Positions 53,218 through 61,735 of a DNA stretch of 64,000 bases are shown one piece after another. A program made the translations under genes and the position numbers. Location: contig JADJET010000022.1 of assembly GCA_016708925.1 (NCBI GenBank), positions 390,840-454,839 on the forward strand, given 5' to 3'. The number at the start of each line of letters is the position of its first letter. Position 1 is the stretch's first letter. The notes below the pieces were generated by a model that worked only from the letters and a program-made list of their open reading frames with translations, did no database searches and was not told the origin of the DNA. Source of the DNA: Gammaproteobacteria bacterium (GTDB lineage: Bacteria > Pseudomonadota > Gammaproteobacteria > Pseudomonadales > Porticoccaceae).

Positions 53218-53590
53218 AAATACTTCATGATTCGCGTGCCACAATCTGGACACTGCGTCGGTGTTCCGGTGATGGCGCGCGCCAGACGGAGACGACAGCT
53301 CGCGATCGGCGCAGGCTCATGACGCTGCATGGGCTCCAGCCCCATATGGGCTGAAGCCGGTGGACTGGGGAGGTTGTTTGCGTCGAGCGGTGTTTTTTGC
53401 CAGAAAGCCGCTCCAGCATCAGAAGACCGTGGGCGGCGATGCAGAGACTCGCGTGATGATGAAAGTCCGTCCAGTTGCGGCCCTCGAAGCGGTCGCGACC
53501 CAACGCCCGTTTGAGTTCTTCATGGTCACGCTCCATTTACCAGCGCCCCATCACCGTGTTGATCGTGGCCTGCCACGGCATACACTCAAG
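53218..53590 (-). mobile_element. Decayed IS transposase C-terminus (IS4/IS701-like)
   Basis: Minus-strand translation from about 53590 gives ...INTVMGRW, a stop (53539-53537), then MERDHEELKRALGRDRFEGRNWTDFHHHASLCIAAHGLLMLERLSGKK, a stretch I recall as the IERDYxELKxELGxxHxEGRxWxGFHHH end of IS701/IS4-type DDE transposases. After a frameshift near 53340 it continues RHEPAPIASCRLRLARAITGTPTQCPDCGTRIMKYFYHR, the usual arginine-rich, CxxC-ending tail. The 5' two thirds, start and terminal inverted repeats are not found. Inactive relic. Confidence 0.78.
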
Positions 53591-53614
53591 AAGATTACTG
53601 AACCAATAGCGTCG

Positions 53615-56600
53615 TCAGGTTGAGGCCCGGCGACGCCAGCGCCCGGGAAGTCGGTCGTAGAACAGGAACAGTGAGGGCATCCCCAACAGCACCAGGGGCA
53701 CGGCGACCACCAGCCCGGAAATGATGGTAATGGCCAGCGGACGCTGCATCTCCGAGCCGGCGCCCAGTCCCAGAGCCAGCGGCATCAAGGCGAGGATTGC
53801 GATAGACGAGGTCATCAGGATCGGGCGCAAGCGCATTCTCGCGGCATGCATCAATTCGCCGGCGCTGATCTCCTTGCCGGTATCGAGTTCCGCGAAATAG
53901 AAGATTGCCACCTCGGTCACGATACCGATCACCATCGTCAGTCCCATCATCGAGGACAGATCCAGCTCGGTGCCAGTGATCCACAACCCCAGGAACACAC
54001 CCGGCAGCGTCAGCAGCACGGTGCTGAGAATGGCGATCACGATCGCCGCGCGCTCGTACAGAAACATCAACAGCGTGGCCATGATCAGCAATGCGGCGAT
54101 GAACACCAGCATCAGCTCGCGAAACGACTGCCGTTGCTCCTGATACAGGCCGCCATAGGCGACCGAATACCCGGCCGGCAACTGCATGGCGGCCACGGTT
54201 CGTTGCACGTCCTGCATCGCCGAGCCCAGATCCAGCCCTTCCAGCCGGGCCGTCACCGCCACCGTCTCGCGCAGGTTTTCGCGGTCCTGCTGCGCCTGGC
54301 CGCTGACGATGCTGATCTCCGCCACCCGTGACAGGGGCACGTACTGCCCTCCGGGCGCACGTAACTTGAAGGCCGACATCTGCTCCACTCTGGCGCGCAG
54401 ATCATCAGGCGTCCATACCCGGATTCCGATCATCTTCTCGCCGGCCTGGATCTCGCTGCTCAGGGTACCGGCGAGCAAGGCCCCGACCTGCGCGGTCACG
54501 GCATCGGGAGCCAGCCCTTCCAGCGAAGACCGCACACGGTCGACCCGCACCTCGATGGCGTCGCCGGCGATGGTGGTGCCATCGAACACCTCGACCACGC
54601 CCGGGAGCTTGCCGATGGCCGCGGCAACCTGGGTCGCGTATTTGCGCAATACCTTATCATCGGGCCCGAACAGCTTGACCTCGATCGGCTGCGGGTTGGA
54701 GATCAGGTCGCCGATCAGATCCTCCATGAGCTGCAGGGTTTCCACGCGCAACCCAGGTACTCCCGATTCGACCCGTTGCCGAAGATCGCTCATGACCTGG
54801 TCGATAGGCCGCCGCGGCTGCGGCTTGAGCTTGATGAACATGTCACCTTCGTTGGCCTCGGTCAGGCCGCCGCCGAGTTGCAGGCCGGTGCGCCGGGAAT
54901 AGCTTTCCACCTCCGGCAGGCTGCGCACGATGCCCTCCACCTGGCGCAGCATCCGGTCGGTCTCGGTCAGCGAGGTGCCGGGGGGGGCCCAGTAATCGAA
55001 GATGAAGCCGCCCTCGTCCATGCGCGGCATGAAGCCGCTACCGAGCTTGAAATAGGCAAACCCGCCCGCCAGCACGACCACCAGCAGCGGTAGCACCAAG
55101 CGGATTGGATGCTTCAGGGTGTGATCGAGCTGGTTCGTACTGAAATCCTGAGCCTTTCGCAGCCAGGGGCCGCTGCGTTCCAGCGCCTCGGCATCGCTGG
55201 CCCTGAGCCAAACCTTGGCCAGTAACGGGACGGCCAGCAGCGCCACCAGAAACGAGATGCTCAGGGTGGCGGCCATGGTCAACGCCAGCGGGCTGAAGAA
55301 CCCGCCGGCCACACCGCCGAGGAACATCAGCGGGACGAATACCGCGATGGTGGCTGCCGACGAGCCCGCCAGCGGGCGAATCATCTCCGCGGCATACGAC
55401 AGAATCGGCGGCGCTTTTCCGTCGTCACGCTCGTGCTCGACCAGCCGCCGCGCCATGTGCTCCACCATTACCACCGCATCGTCCACCACCAGGCCGACGG
55501 CCGCGGCCATGCCGCCCAGAGTCATGATGTTGAAGCTCTGTCCCATCGCATGGAGCAGCGCGCAGGTGATCAGCAGCACGGTCGGCAGCACCAGGCTAAC
55601 GATCAGGGTGATGCGCCTGTTGCGCAGGAACAGCAGCAGAATGACACCAGCCAGAGCGGCACCGATCAGGATTGCGTCGCGGACGCTGCTCGCAGCGGCG
55701 ACGATTAACTCGGACTGATCGTAGTACGGCGTGATCCGGACACCGGCCGGCAGCGACGCTTCCAGTATCTTCAGCCGTTGACGCGCCTCACGCACGATCG
55801 AGACCGTGCTCGCGCCACGCTGCTGCTTGATGTTGACCAGCACTGCATCCTTGCCGTCGGCGTTGACGCGCGCCCATTGCGGCGCCACCCCCAGCCGCAC
55901 TTCACCGACATCCTCGAGTTCGACAATGCCGCGGGCGCCACTGCGAAGAACCGTGCGCTCGATGTCCTGCACATTGCGCAAGCGGGTGTCCGACAGCGCC
56001 AGGTACAGCCGGTAGCGATCCTCAAGGCGTCCGACCGCGGTCACGACGTTACTGGAAGCCAGCGCCTGCGCGATATCGGACGGGGCCAGATCCAGCGCCT
56101 GCAGCCGTACCGGATCCAGGAGCACCTGATACTCGGCTTGCTGGCCGCCCAGCACCTCGACCTGCGCCACGCCGGCGACAGCCGACAATTCCGGGCTCAC
56201 CTGATAGGTCGCCAGATCGCGCAGTTCGCTCAGCGACCGCGAGCTCGAAGTCATGCTCAGTCCCAGCACCGGAAACACGGTGGGGTCCATCCGACGGATG
56301 CTGAAGTTGGTGCCGGCCGGCAACTGGCCCAAGGCGCGGCTGACCACCGACTCCGCCTGCAGCAGCGCCACCACCATGTCACTGCCCCAGGCGAACGACA
56401 GCGAGATTTCGGCCGAGCCGCGGCTACTGGTGGAGCGGATCGTGGTGACGTCCGGCACCGACCGCAGTGCTTGCTCAAGGGGGCGGATGACCTCCACTAC
56501 CATGCGGTCGACGGGGCGGTCTCCCGCTTCCAGGCTCACCACGATCCGGGGAAAGTCGACCAGGGGAAATAGCCCCACCGGCAGCAACGGGATGCTCAGG

Positions 56601-56674
56601 CTGCCGCCCAAGGCCAGCAGCACGAACGCCATCAGCACAGAGCGCCGATGATTCGCCAGCCACGTCGCCATCAC
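53615..56674 (-). CDS. RND-superfamily efflux pump, inner-membrane subunit
   Basis: 1019 residues, AcrB/CusA size. Twelve membrane segments, two large periplasmic loops; TM4 relay MAAAVGLVVDDAVVMVEH with Asp398/Asp399. TM10 reads MTMVIGIVTEVAIFYFAEL-like (LTMVIGIVTEVAIFYFAE) and lacks the Lys of drug-type pumps, as do metal-type pumps, yet the protein has no clear methionine cluster for Cu/Ag. Porter-domain PKLQPRRPIDQVMSDLRQRV-like segment present (IKLKPQPRRPIDQV). Substrate undecided. Last gene of a three-gene operon, 4-nt overlap with the adaptor. Confidence 0.9.
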   Translation of the reverse strand: MMATWLANHRRSVLMAFVLLALGGSLSIPLLPVGLFPLVDFPRIVVSLEAGDRPVDRMVVEVIRPLEQALRSVPDVTTIRSTSSRGSAEISLSFAWGSDMVVALLQAESVVSRALGQLPAGTNFSIRRMDPTVFPVLGLSMTSSSRSLSELRDLATYQVSPELSAVAGVAQVEVLGGQQAEYQVLLDPVRLQALDLAPSDIAQALASSNVVTAVGRLEDRYRLYLALSDTRLRNVQDIERTVLRSGARGIVELEDVGEVRLGVAPQWARVNADGKDAVLVNIKQQRGASTVSIVREARQRLKILEASLPAGVRITPYYDQSELIVAAASSVRDAILIGAALAGVILLLFLRNRRITLIVSLVLPTVLLITCALLHAMGQSFNIMTLGGMAAAVGLVVDDAVVMVEHMARRLVEHERDDGKAPPILSYAAEMIRPLAGSSAATIAVFVPLMFLGGVAGGFFSPLALTMAATLSISFLVALLAVPLLAKVWLRASDAEALERSGPWLRKAQDFSTNQLDHTLKHPIRLVLPLLVVVLAGGFAYFKLGSGFMPRMDEGGFIFDYWAPPGTSLTETDRMLRQVEGIVRSLPEVESYSRRTGLQLGGGLTEANEGDMFIKLKPQPRRPIDQVMSDLRQRVESGVPGLRVETLQLMEDLIGDLISNPQPIEVKLFGPDDKVLRKYATQVAAAIGKLPGVVEVFDGTTIAGDAIEVRVDRVRSSLEGLAPDAVTAQVGALLAGTLSSEIQAGEKMIGIRVWTPDDLRARVEQMSAFKLRAPGGQYVPLSRVAEISIVSGQAQQDRENLRETVAVTARLEGLDLGSAMQDVQRTVAAMQLPAGYSVAYGGLYQEQRQSFRELMLVFIAALLIMATLLMFLYERAAIVIAILSTVLLTLPGVFLGLWITGTELDLSSMMGLTMVIGIVTEVAIFYFAELDTGKEISAGELMHAARMRLRPILMTSSIAILALMPLALGLGAGSEMQRPLAITIISGLVVAVPLVLLGMPSLFLFYDRLPGRWRRRAST

Positions 56675-57753
56675 GGCGTGACCGTTGCCGCAGTCAGCGT
56701 GATCGCCATCCCGTCCTGCAGTTCGTAATTGCCTTCCACCACCACACGATCGCCGGCCTTCAATCCCGACAGCACCTCAATGCGATTGCCATCGTCCTCT
56801 CCCACCTTGATCTCGACCCGCGTGGCACGCTGGCCATTCGCTACATACAGGTAGGCCAGATCGCCCTCACGCAGGACCGCTCCCCGGGGGACGCTCAATA
56901 CCGCATCCCGACGCTGCACCTCGATCTGGCCACGCACCGTCGATCCCGGCAACAGCTGGTCGGTCGCCGGCAGCTTGACGATGGCCTGGGTCAACCGCGT
57001 CTGGGTGTCGACCTGGCGCACGACTTCCGAAATGGTGCCGGTAATGCTGGTGGCGGGGTCATAGACCGGACGCACCGTGACCGACTGGCCTGGTCGAACC
57101 TGCCTGAGGTCGGCCGGTTCGATGCCCAAACGCACACTGAGCGCATCACTGCTTGCCAGATGCAGCAACGGTGTGTCGGAGGCCACTATGTCGCCGCGGG
57201 ACACGTCGACCGAGGCGACGTTGATCGCACGATCCGCGGTGATGGTCTTGGTGCCGGTCCCGCCGATCCGCGACGAGACACTCTGCCAGTTGGCGTCGGC
57301 ATTGGCCGCGCCTTGCCTGGCCGCGGTGATGTCCGCATTGGTCGCCAGCCGCTGCGCGAACATCCGCTGGACGCGGCGCAGCTCCTGATCGGCGGCGTCG
57401 CGATCATTGCGTGCGCGCTGCAGTTCAAGCGTGGAGTTGGCCGTGCTGCGGACCCGCAGCAACGGTTGCCCTGGTTTCACCGCCTGCCCGGGCGCCACCA
57501 GCACCTGTTCGACGACTACTTCGGCTGTGGTGTCGACGATGCGTTGCGACTGCGGCGCATAATCCGCGGTGCCGTACACCTCCAGTATCCGGCGCATCGG
57601 GCGCGTGGCGGCAATCTCGATTCTCACCAGCGCCGCCGGTTCGGGCACGGGGGCATCGGCGCCCTTCGGCTTGCAGGCCGCGAATACAGCCACCGCCAAC
57701 AGCAGCGTCAGCGGCAGGGTCGGATGCAGGATCAGCCAGCGTTGGCGCCTCAT
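56671..57753 (-). CDS. RND efflux periplasmic adaptor (membrane fusion protein)
   Basis: 360 residues. N-terminal lipobox-like AVFAACKPKG (Cys26), so probably a lipoprotein. Barrel-sandwich half-motif VVVEQVLVAPGQAVKPGQPLLRV, a helical hairpin (about 105-160) and the second half GDIVASDTPLLHLAS, then the beta-barrel (LRQVRPGQSVTVRPV) and the membrane-proximal domain (GDRVVVEGNYELQDGMAI). Links the pump to the outer-membrane channel. Overlaps neighbours by 4 nt on each side. Confidence 0.9.
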   Translation of the reverse strand: MRRQRWLILHPTLPLTLLLAVAVFAACKPKGADAPVPEPAALVRIEIAATRPMRRILEVYGTADYAPQSQRIVDTTAEVVVEQVLVAPGQAVKPGQPLLRVRSTANSTLELQRARNDRDAADQELRRVQRMFAQRLATNADITAARQGAANADANWQSVSSRIGGTGTKTITADRAINVASVDVSRGDIVASDTPLLHLASSDALSVRLGIEPADLRQVRPGQSVTVRPVYDPATSITGTISEVVRQVDTQTRLTQAIVKLPATDQLLPGSTVRGQIEVQRRDAVLSVPRGAVLREGDLAYLYVANGQRATRVEIKVGEDDGNRIEVLSGLKAGDRVVVEGNYELQDGMAITLTAATVTP

Positions 57754-59138
57754 GGCGTCTCCCAGAGCAGTTTTCCAATGGAGGTCTCAAGCACAACCTC
57801 GCCCTCGCTTTGCGCCTGTTCCAGTGCCAGCAGGCTGAGTTGCTTGGCCAGCAGGGCGGCGCGCACCGTCTCATAGGTCACCAATGGCAGGCTGCTCTCC
57901 CGGGTGGCTTGTGCAATGACCCGGGCAGACTCTTCGAGCCTCGGAATTTCCCCGGCCAAGGCGCGGCGCTCGGCGTCGATGGCACGCAGATCTTCGACCT
58001 GCGCAAAGATATCAGCGCGCGCGCGGTGGATCCGGGCCGCATACTCGGCCGTGAGCTGCGCACGCGTGGCCGTCGCCATCGAGATCTCGCCGCGGTTGCG
58101 GTTCCACAACGGCAGCGCCGCGCCAATGCCGACTCCCCCGGTCCAGATCGCGCTGGTGTCGCGTGTCCGGTTAAAGCTCAACTGTGGCAGCGGAAGAGCA
58201 TTCCTCGTGGCCACGCGGACGCCGCGTTCCTGCGCCGCATAACCCGCCTGCAGCGCGCGGATGTCGAGCCGTCCGTGCGCCGCTTCCGACACCAGTGCAT
58301 TGACGTCGAGCGCTTCCAGCGAATGCAGCTGGCTGGCGCTGGACAAGGCCAGCGCCATGTGAGGCGGGATCCCGATGACGGCGTTGAGTTCCTGACGGGC
58401 CGCCGTCAGTTGTCGCTTGAGCGCCAGCAGCCGGTCCTGCGCGTCCAGGTAACCGATCTGGTACACGGTGACATCGTCCAGGCGCGCATCGCCGAGGGTC
58501 ATGTTGCGCTCGGCCAACTCGTAGAGCTCGGCAGCAGCAGCCTCGGCCTGGCCGGCCACGGCCACTTGCCGTTCCAAGGCGAGAATGCGGCGCACCAACG
58601 TCCTGACCTGGTTCAGTGCCAGCCACTCGGACCACGCGACATCCAGGCGCACCTTGGCCACGTTGTTGCGCGCACCGGCGACCCGGTCGGCATGGGTGAA
58701 CAGCGAGGCGAGATCGAAGGTCAGTCCGGCGGCCATGGCATTGTCTAGCCCGGCAGCGTCCGGACGATCGACCGATAGCGACAGTTGTGGATCGGGCACC
58801 AGCCCGGCCGCGTAGAGTTGCGCCTGCGAAACGCCTGCCTGTGCACGAATCGCATTCAAGTCCGGGCTGGCAATGAGGGCAAGGCGGGCTGCGTCCAGAT
58901 CGGTGAGCGGGGCGGCAAGGTCGATTGCGCGTGCGGGCAGTAATGGGTGCTCGGGTGACAGCTGCATCGACACCATGGGCTTGTCTCGCAGCAACACGTC
59001 AACGGATGGCAACGGCGCGGGACGGTAGGTAGCGCATCCTGACAATCCAACCAGCAGGATGACGGTAATCCAAGGCGCCGCATCAGTGTTTACCGCCCGG
59101 ATACGTGCAACGCATCGCCGAATCAGCGAGGAATGCAC
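57750..59138 (-). CDS. TolC-family outer-membrane efflux channel
   Basis: 462 residues. Lipobox LSGC (Cys about 34) after a hydrophobic segment indicates a lipoprotein like OprM or CusC. Two repeats of long helices with a conserved LxLxRTRDTSAIWTGGVGIGAALPLWNRNRGEI segment in the second repeat. First gene of the efflux operon. The GTG start at 59138 has no good ribosome site and its first codons overlap the end of a decayed DUF1003 gene, so the true start is uncertain. Confidence 0.88.
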   Translation of the reverse strand: MHSSLIRRCVARIRAVNTDAAPWITVILLVGLSGCATYRPAPLPSVDVLLRDKPMVSMQLSPEHPLLPARAIDLAAPLTDLDAARLALIASPDLNAIRAQAGVSQAQLYAAGLVPDPQLSLSVDRPDAAGLDNAMAAGLTFDLASLFTHADRVAGARNNVAKVRLDVAWSEWLALNQVRTLVRRILALERQVAVAGQAEAAAAELYELAERNMTLGDARLDDVTVYQIGYLDAQDRLLALKRQLTAARQELNAVIGIPPHMALALSSASQLHSLEALDVNALVSEAAHGRLDIRALQAGYAAQERGVRVATRNALPLPQLSFNRTRDTSAIWTGGVGIGAALPLWNRNRGEISMATATRAQLTAEYAARIHRARADIFAQVEDLRAIDAERRALAGEIPRLEESARVIAQATRESSLPLVTYETVRAALLAKQLSLLALEQAQSEGEVVLETSIGKLLWETP

Positions 59139-59376
59139 GAGGCGGCCAACAACTCGGTGCGCAGCGCAAACTGCTCGCTGCGCAGTCCATCCAGTTGTGC
59201 ATTCAGCGCCATGATCGCGATCTCAGCCTTCCGGTTCACTTCGTAGTCGTATGCGACGTCCACGCGATCTTTGATGGATTGCCGATGCCGGTTCACTATA
59301 ATCACTGGCGCATGGACGACGGCTAGCATCGAGAGCAGCGGATTGAGAACACGAAGGAGTATGGATCGAATGCTCG
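59123..59376 (-). pseudogene. DUF1003 protein remnant, frameshifted and 5'-truncated
   Basis: Minus-strand translation gives RAFDPYSFVF in one frame, then LNPLLSMLAVVHAPVIIVNRHRQSIKDRVDVAYDYEVNRKAEIAIMALNAQLDGLR in the next frame, joined by a one-base deletion near 59346. Together this matches the DUF1003 core as I recall it (FDPYPFxxLNLxLSxxAAxxAPxIMMSxNRQ...DRLRAxxDYEVNxKAExEI). The N-terminal membrane part is absent; upstream (59377-59548) the translation is unrelated. Function of intact DUF1003 proteins is unknown. Confidence 0.8.
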
Positions 59377-59548
59377 GGGCAGGATACACAAAGTGCTCGC
59401 TTCCGCCCAGAGGAAGCTCTGTCCAATGGAAGATAAGCCTGAAAGGGTGGGTTTCGGAATCATCGGAGGAAGATCGTGAAACCGCATACCCAACGTCTCC
59501 GCGCGCGGCATCGCCCTCAAAGGCGGACCGTTTTACTTGCTGTCAACG

Positions 59549-59561
59549 TAAACGACCGGTC
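59549..59561. repeat. 13-bp direct repeat, right copy
   Basis: TAAACGACCGGTC, identical to 53183-53195, 48 bp before the tRNA-Met gene and about 410 bp upstream of the efflux operon start. Contains GACCGGTC, an 8-bp palindrome of the kind bound by some TetR-family repressors. The stretch 59377-59608 otherwise holds no recognisable gene. Confidence 0.55.
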
Positions 59562-59608
59562 TAGTTGACACTCAAAACCGAAGCCGGGAAAATCGCGCCC
59601 CCTTCCAA

Positions 59609-59685
59609 GGCTACGTAGCTCAGCTGGTTAGAGCACAGCACTCATAATGCTGGGGTCGGCGGTTCGAGTCCGCCCGTAGCTACCA
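59609..59685 (+). tRNA. tRNA-Met (CAT), elongator type
   Basis: 77 nt including encoded CCA. Acceptor GGCTACG / CGTAGCT, D-arm GCTCAGCTGGTTAGAGC, anticodon arm CAGCA-CTCATAA-TGCTG with CAT at 59643-59645, variable GGGTC, T-arm GGCGG-TTCGAGT-CCGCC. It closely follows the E. coli elongator tRNA-Met; an initiator would have C1:A72 and three G:C pairs under the anticodon. The first pair is G1:U72 instead of G1:C72. A GC hairpin (59713-59728) lies downstream without a T-tract. Confidence 0.95.
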
Positions 59686-59797
59686 TATCGACATCAAGGT
59701 CGAACTCGTCCCCCCGGCAAACGCCGGGCGCACCCCGCACGGGGGGCGGCGGCGCATTCACCTATAATCAACGCAAGTGCTCGCATCCGGCGTCGTC

Positions 59798-60619
59798 ATG
59801 CAGGTCGATCTTCACACCCATTCCACCGCGTCCGACGGCAAGCTGACACCGCTTGAACTGGTGGAGCGCGCGCGCGCCAGCGGAGTCGATCTGCTCGCGA
59901 TCACGGATCACGACACCACGGCGGGTTTTGACAGCCTTGGCGATGCCAGCTTCGGGTCCTTGCGCCTGGTGGCCGGGATCGAGCTGTCCGCCAAATGGCG
60001 CCAGCAGACGATTCACGTGGTCGGGCTCAATATCGGCCGCGACCGCGATGCCATCCACGAAGCCGTCGCGGTCCAGCAGGCCGCGCGGCGCACGCGCGCC
60101 GGCATCATTGCGACGCGGCTGGCGAAGCAGGGGCTCGGCAATCTGACCGATCGTGTGGAAGCACTCGCCAGCCGCATCAGCATCGGGCGTCCCCACATTG
60201 CCGAGATGCTGGTGGAATCCGGCGCCGTGCGCACGGTCGACGAAGCCTTTCGCAAATATCTGGGCAGCGGCCGCATCGGCGATGTAAAGGACGAATGGGC
60301 ATCATTGGCGCAAATCATTGACTGGATTCGCGCTGCCGGCGGCACCGCGGTGATCGCCCATCCGGAGAAATACCAGCTCACCCGCACGCGGCTGCGCGAA
60401 CTGATCGCGGACTTTCGCGCGGCGGGCGGCGAGGCCATCGAAGTGGTCTCCGGCCGGCAGGCCGGTCCCGAAACCCGCGCCCTGGCGACCCTGTGCGAGC
60501 AGAGCGGGCTGAGTGCGTCCAGCGGTTCGGATTTCCATCAGCCCGGTCAGCACTGGGCCGAACTCGGAAGCCAGTCCGCCGTGCCGGACGGCTGCCGCCC
60601 GGTCTGGGAGCGCTGGTAA
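59798..60619 (+). CDS. PHP-domain phosphoesterase, RNase AM / nucleoside 3',5'-bisphosphate phosphatase type
   Basis: 273 residues from ATG 59798. PHP metal motifs are DLHTHSTASDG at the start, LLAITDHDTTAG, AGIELSA, IGRPHIAEMLVESG, AVIAHPEKY and SGSDFHQPGQHWAELG at the end. Relatives (E. coli YciV/Rnm) remove the last nucleotides at rRNA 5' ends and cleave pAp. Start choice: relatives begin with M(R/Q)VDLHxHT. A GTG at 59777 would add seven residues; a TATAAT at 59763-59768 suggests transcription starts near 59775, favouring ATG 59798. Confidence 0.9.
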   Translation: MQVDLHTHSTASDGKLTPLELVERARASGVDLLAITDHDTTAGFDSLGDASFGSLRLVAGIELSAKWRQQTIHVVGLNIGRDRDAIHEAVAVQQAARRTRAGIIATRLAKQGLGNLTDRVEALASRISIGRPHIAEMLVESGAVRTVDEAFRKYLGSGRIGDVKDEWASLAQIIDWIRAAGGTAVIAHPEKYQLTRTRLRELIADFRAAGGEAIEVVSGRQAGPETRALATLCEQSGLSASSGSDFHQPGQHWAELGSQSAVPDGCRPVWERW

Positions 60620-60795
60620 ACGGACCAGCCGGATCCTGCGGCGTTGCCAGAGTGCAGGCTCAGCGCACCGACGGATCGACGTGGCGCCGTGCCCCGTTTG
60701 TCGTGTAACACCACGCCGGCGGATGACGATCCGCCGCGCCGCGGGTACCATGAGCCATCCCCAGGCAATACCCGACCTCCGGCAGTATCAACCCC

Positions 60796-61731
60796 ATGCA
60801 GTTAGAGCAACCGCTGGCTACCGCTCCCCTCGTTGCCATGCGGGGCCTCTGCAAGCGTTATGCGGACCGTAGCGTGGTCGATAGTCTGGACCTCGTCGTC
60901 CAGGAGGGTGAGTGCTTCGGCCTGCTGGGCCCGAACGGCGCCGGCAAAACCACGACCCTGCGCATGCTGCTGGGCCTGACGCCGCCGGACAGCGGGACGA
61001 TTCAGGTGCTGGGCGAGCCGATTCCCGAACGGGCGCGCGTCGCGCGCGAGCAGATCGGGGTGGTGCCCCAGTTCGACAGCCTCGATCCCGACTTCACGGC
61101 GCGGGAGAACCTCGTCACCTACGCCAGTTACTTCGGACTGCGCGGCCCGCACATCGAGCAGCGCATCGCCGATCTGATCGCCTTCGCACATCTCGAAGGC
61201 CGCGAAAACGTGGCGATTCCGGAGCTTTCCGGCGGCATGAAGCGCCGGCTGACCCTGGCGCGGGCGCTGATCAATCGCCCCCGCCTGGTGGTGCTCGACG
61301 AGCCCACCACCGGACTCGACCCCCAGGCCCGGCACCATATCTGGCAGCGTTTGCGGGAGCTGCGCGATGCCGGCACCACGCTGATCCTGACCACGCATTA
61401 CATGGAGGAGGCGGAACGCCTGTGCGATCGCCTGGCGATTCTGGATGCCGGCCGCATCGTGGCGAGCGGCACCCCCCGGGCGCTGATCGCCGAGCACATC
61501 GAGCCCCATGTGCTGGAGCTGACCGGTGCCGGCGCCGACACCTGGGGCGCCGACGCGGCGCCGGATACCGGGGTTCGCATTCACCGGGTCGGGGATCTCA
61601 CGCTGCTCTACACCGCGAAACCGCGCGCCCTGCTGGAGCGGCTCGATGCCAGCGACCAGCGCTACCTGCACCGGCCGGCCAATCTGGAAGATGTCTTCCT
61701 GAAATTGACCGGCCACGATCTGCGGGACTGA
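60796..61731 (+). CDS. ABC transporter ATPase, NodI type
   Basis: 311 residues. Walker A GPNGAGKTTT, Q-loop GVVPQFDSLD, signature LSGGMKRRL, Walker B LVVLDEPTTGLDPQAR and switch His in LTTHYMEEAERL are intact. The C-terminal 70 residues match the extension of NodI/DrrA-type export ATPases. With the NodJ-like permease 4 nt downstream it forms a two-gene ABC-2 exporter. The cargo is unknown; NodIJ homologues are common in proteobacteria that do not nodulate. Confidence 0.9.
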   Translation: MQLEQPLATAPLVAMRGLCKRYADRSVVDSLDLVVQEGECFGLLGPNGAGKTTTLRMLLGLTPPDSGTIQVLGEPIPERARVAREQIGVVPQFDSLDPDFTARENLVTYASYFGLRGPHIEQRIADLIAFAHLEGRENVAIPELSGGMKRRLTLARALINRPRLVVLDEPTTGLDPQARHHIWQRLRELRDAGTTLILTTHYMEEAERLCDRLAILDAGRIVASGTPRALIAEHIEPHVLELTGAGADTWGADAAPDTGVRIHRVGDLTLLYTAKPRALLERLDASDQRYLHRPANLEDVFLKLTGHDLRD

Positions 61732-61735
61732 TGCC

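Noticed and set aside
60717..60736. Hairpin CGGCGGAT-GACG-ATCCGCCG between the PHP gene and the ABC exporter
   Set aside because: Good 8-bp stem but no T-tract; not supported as a terminator. Kept only as a possible weak structure.
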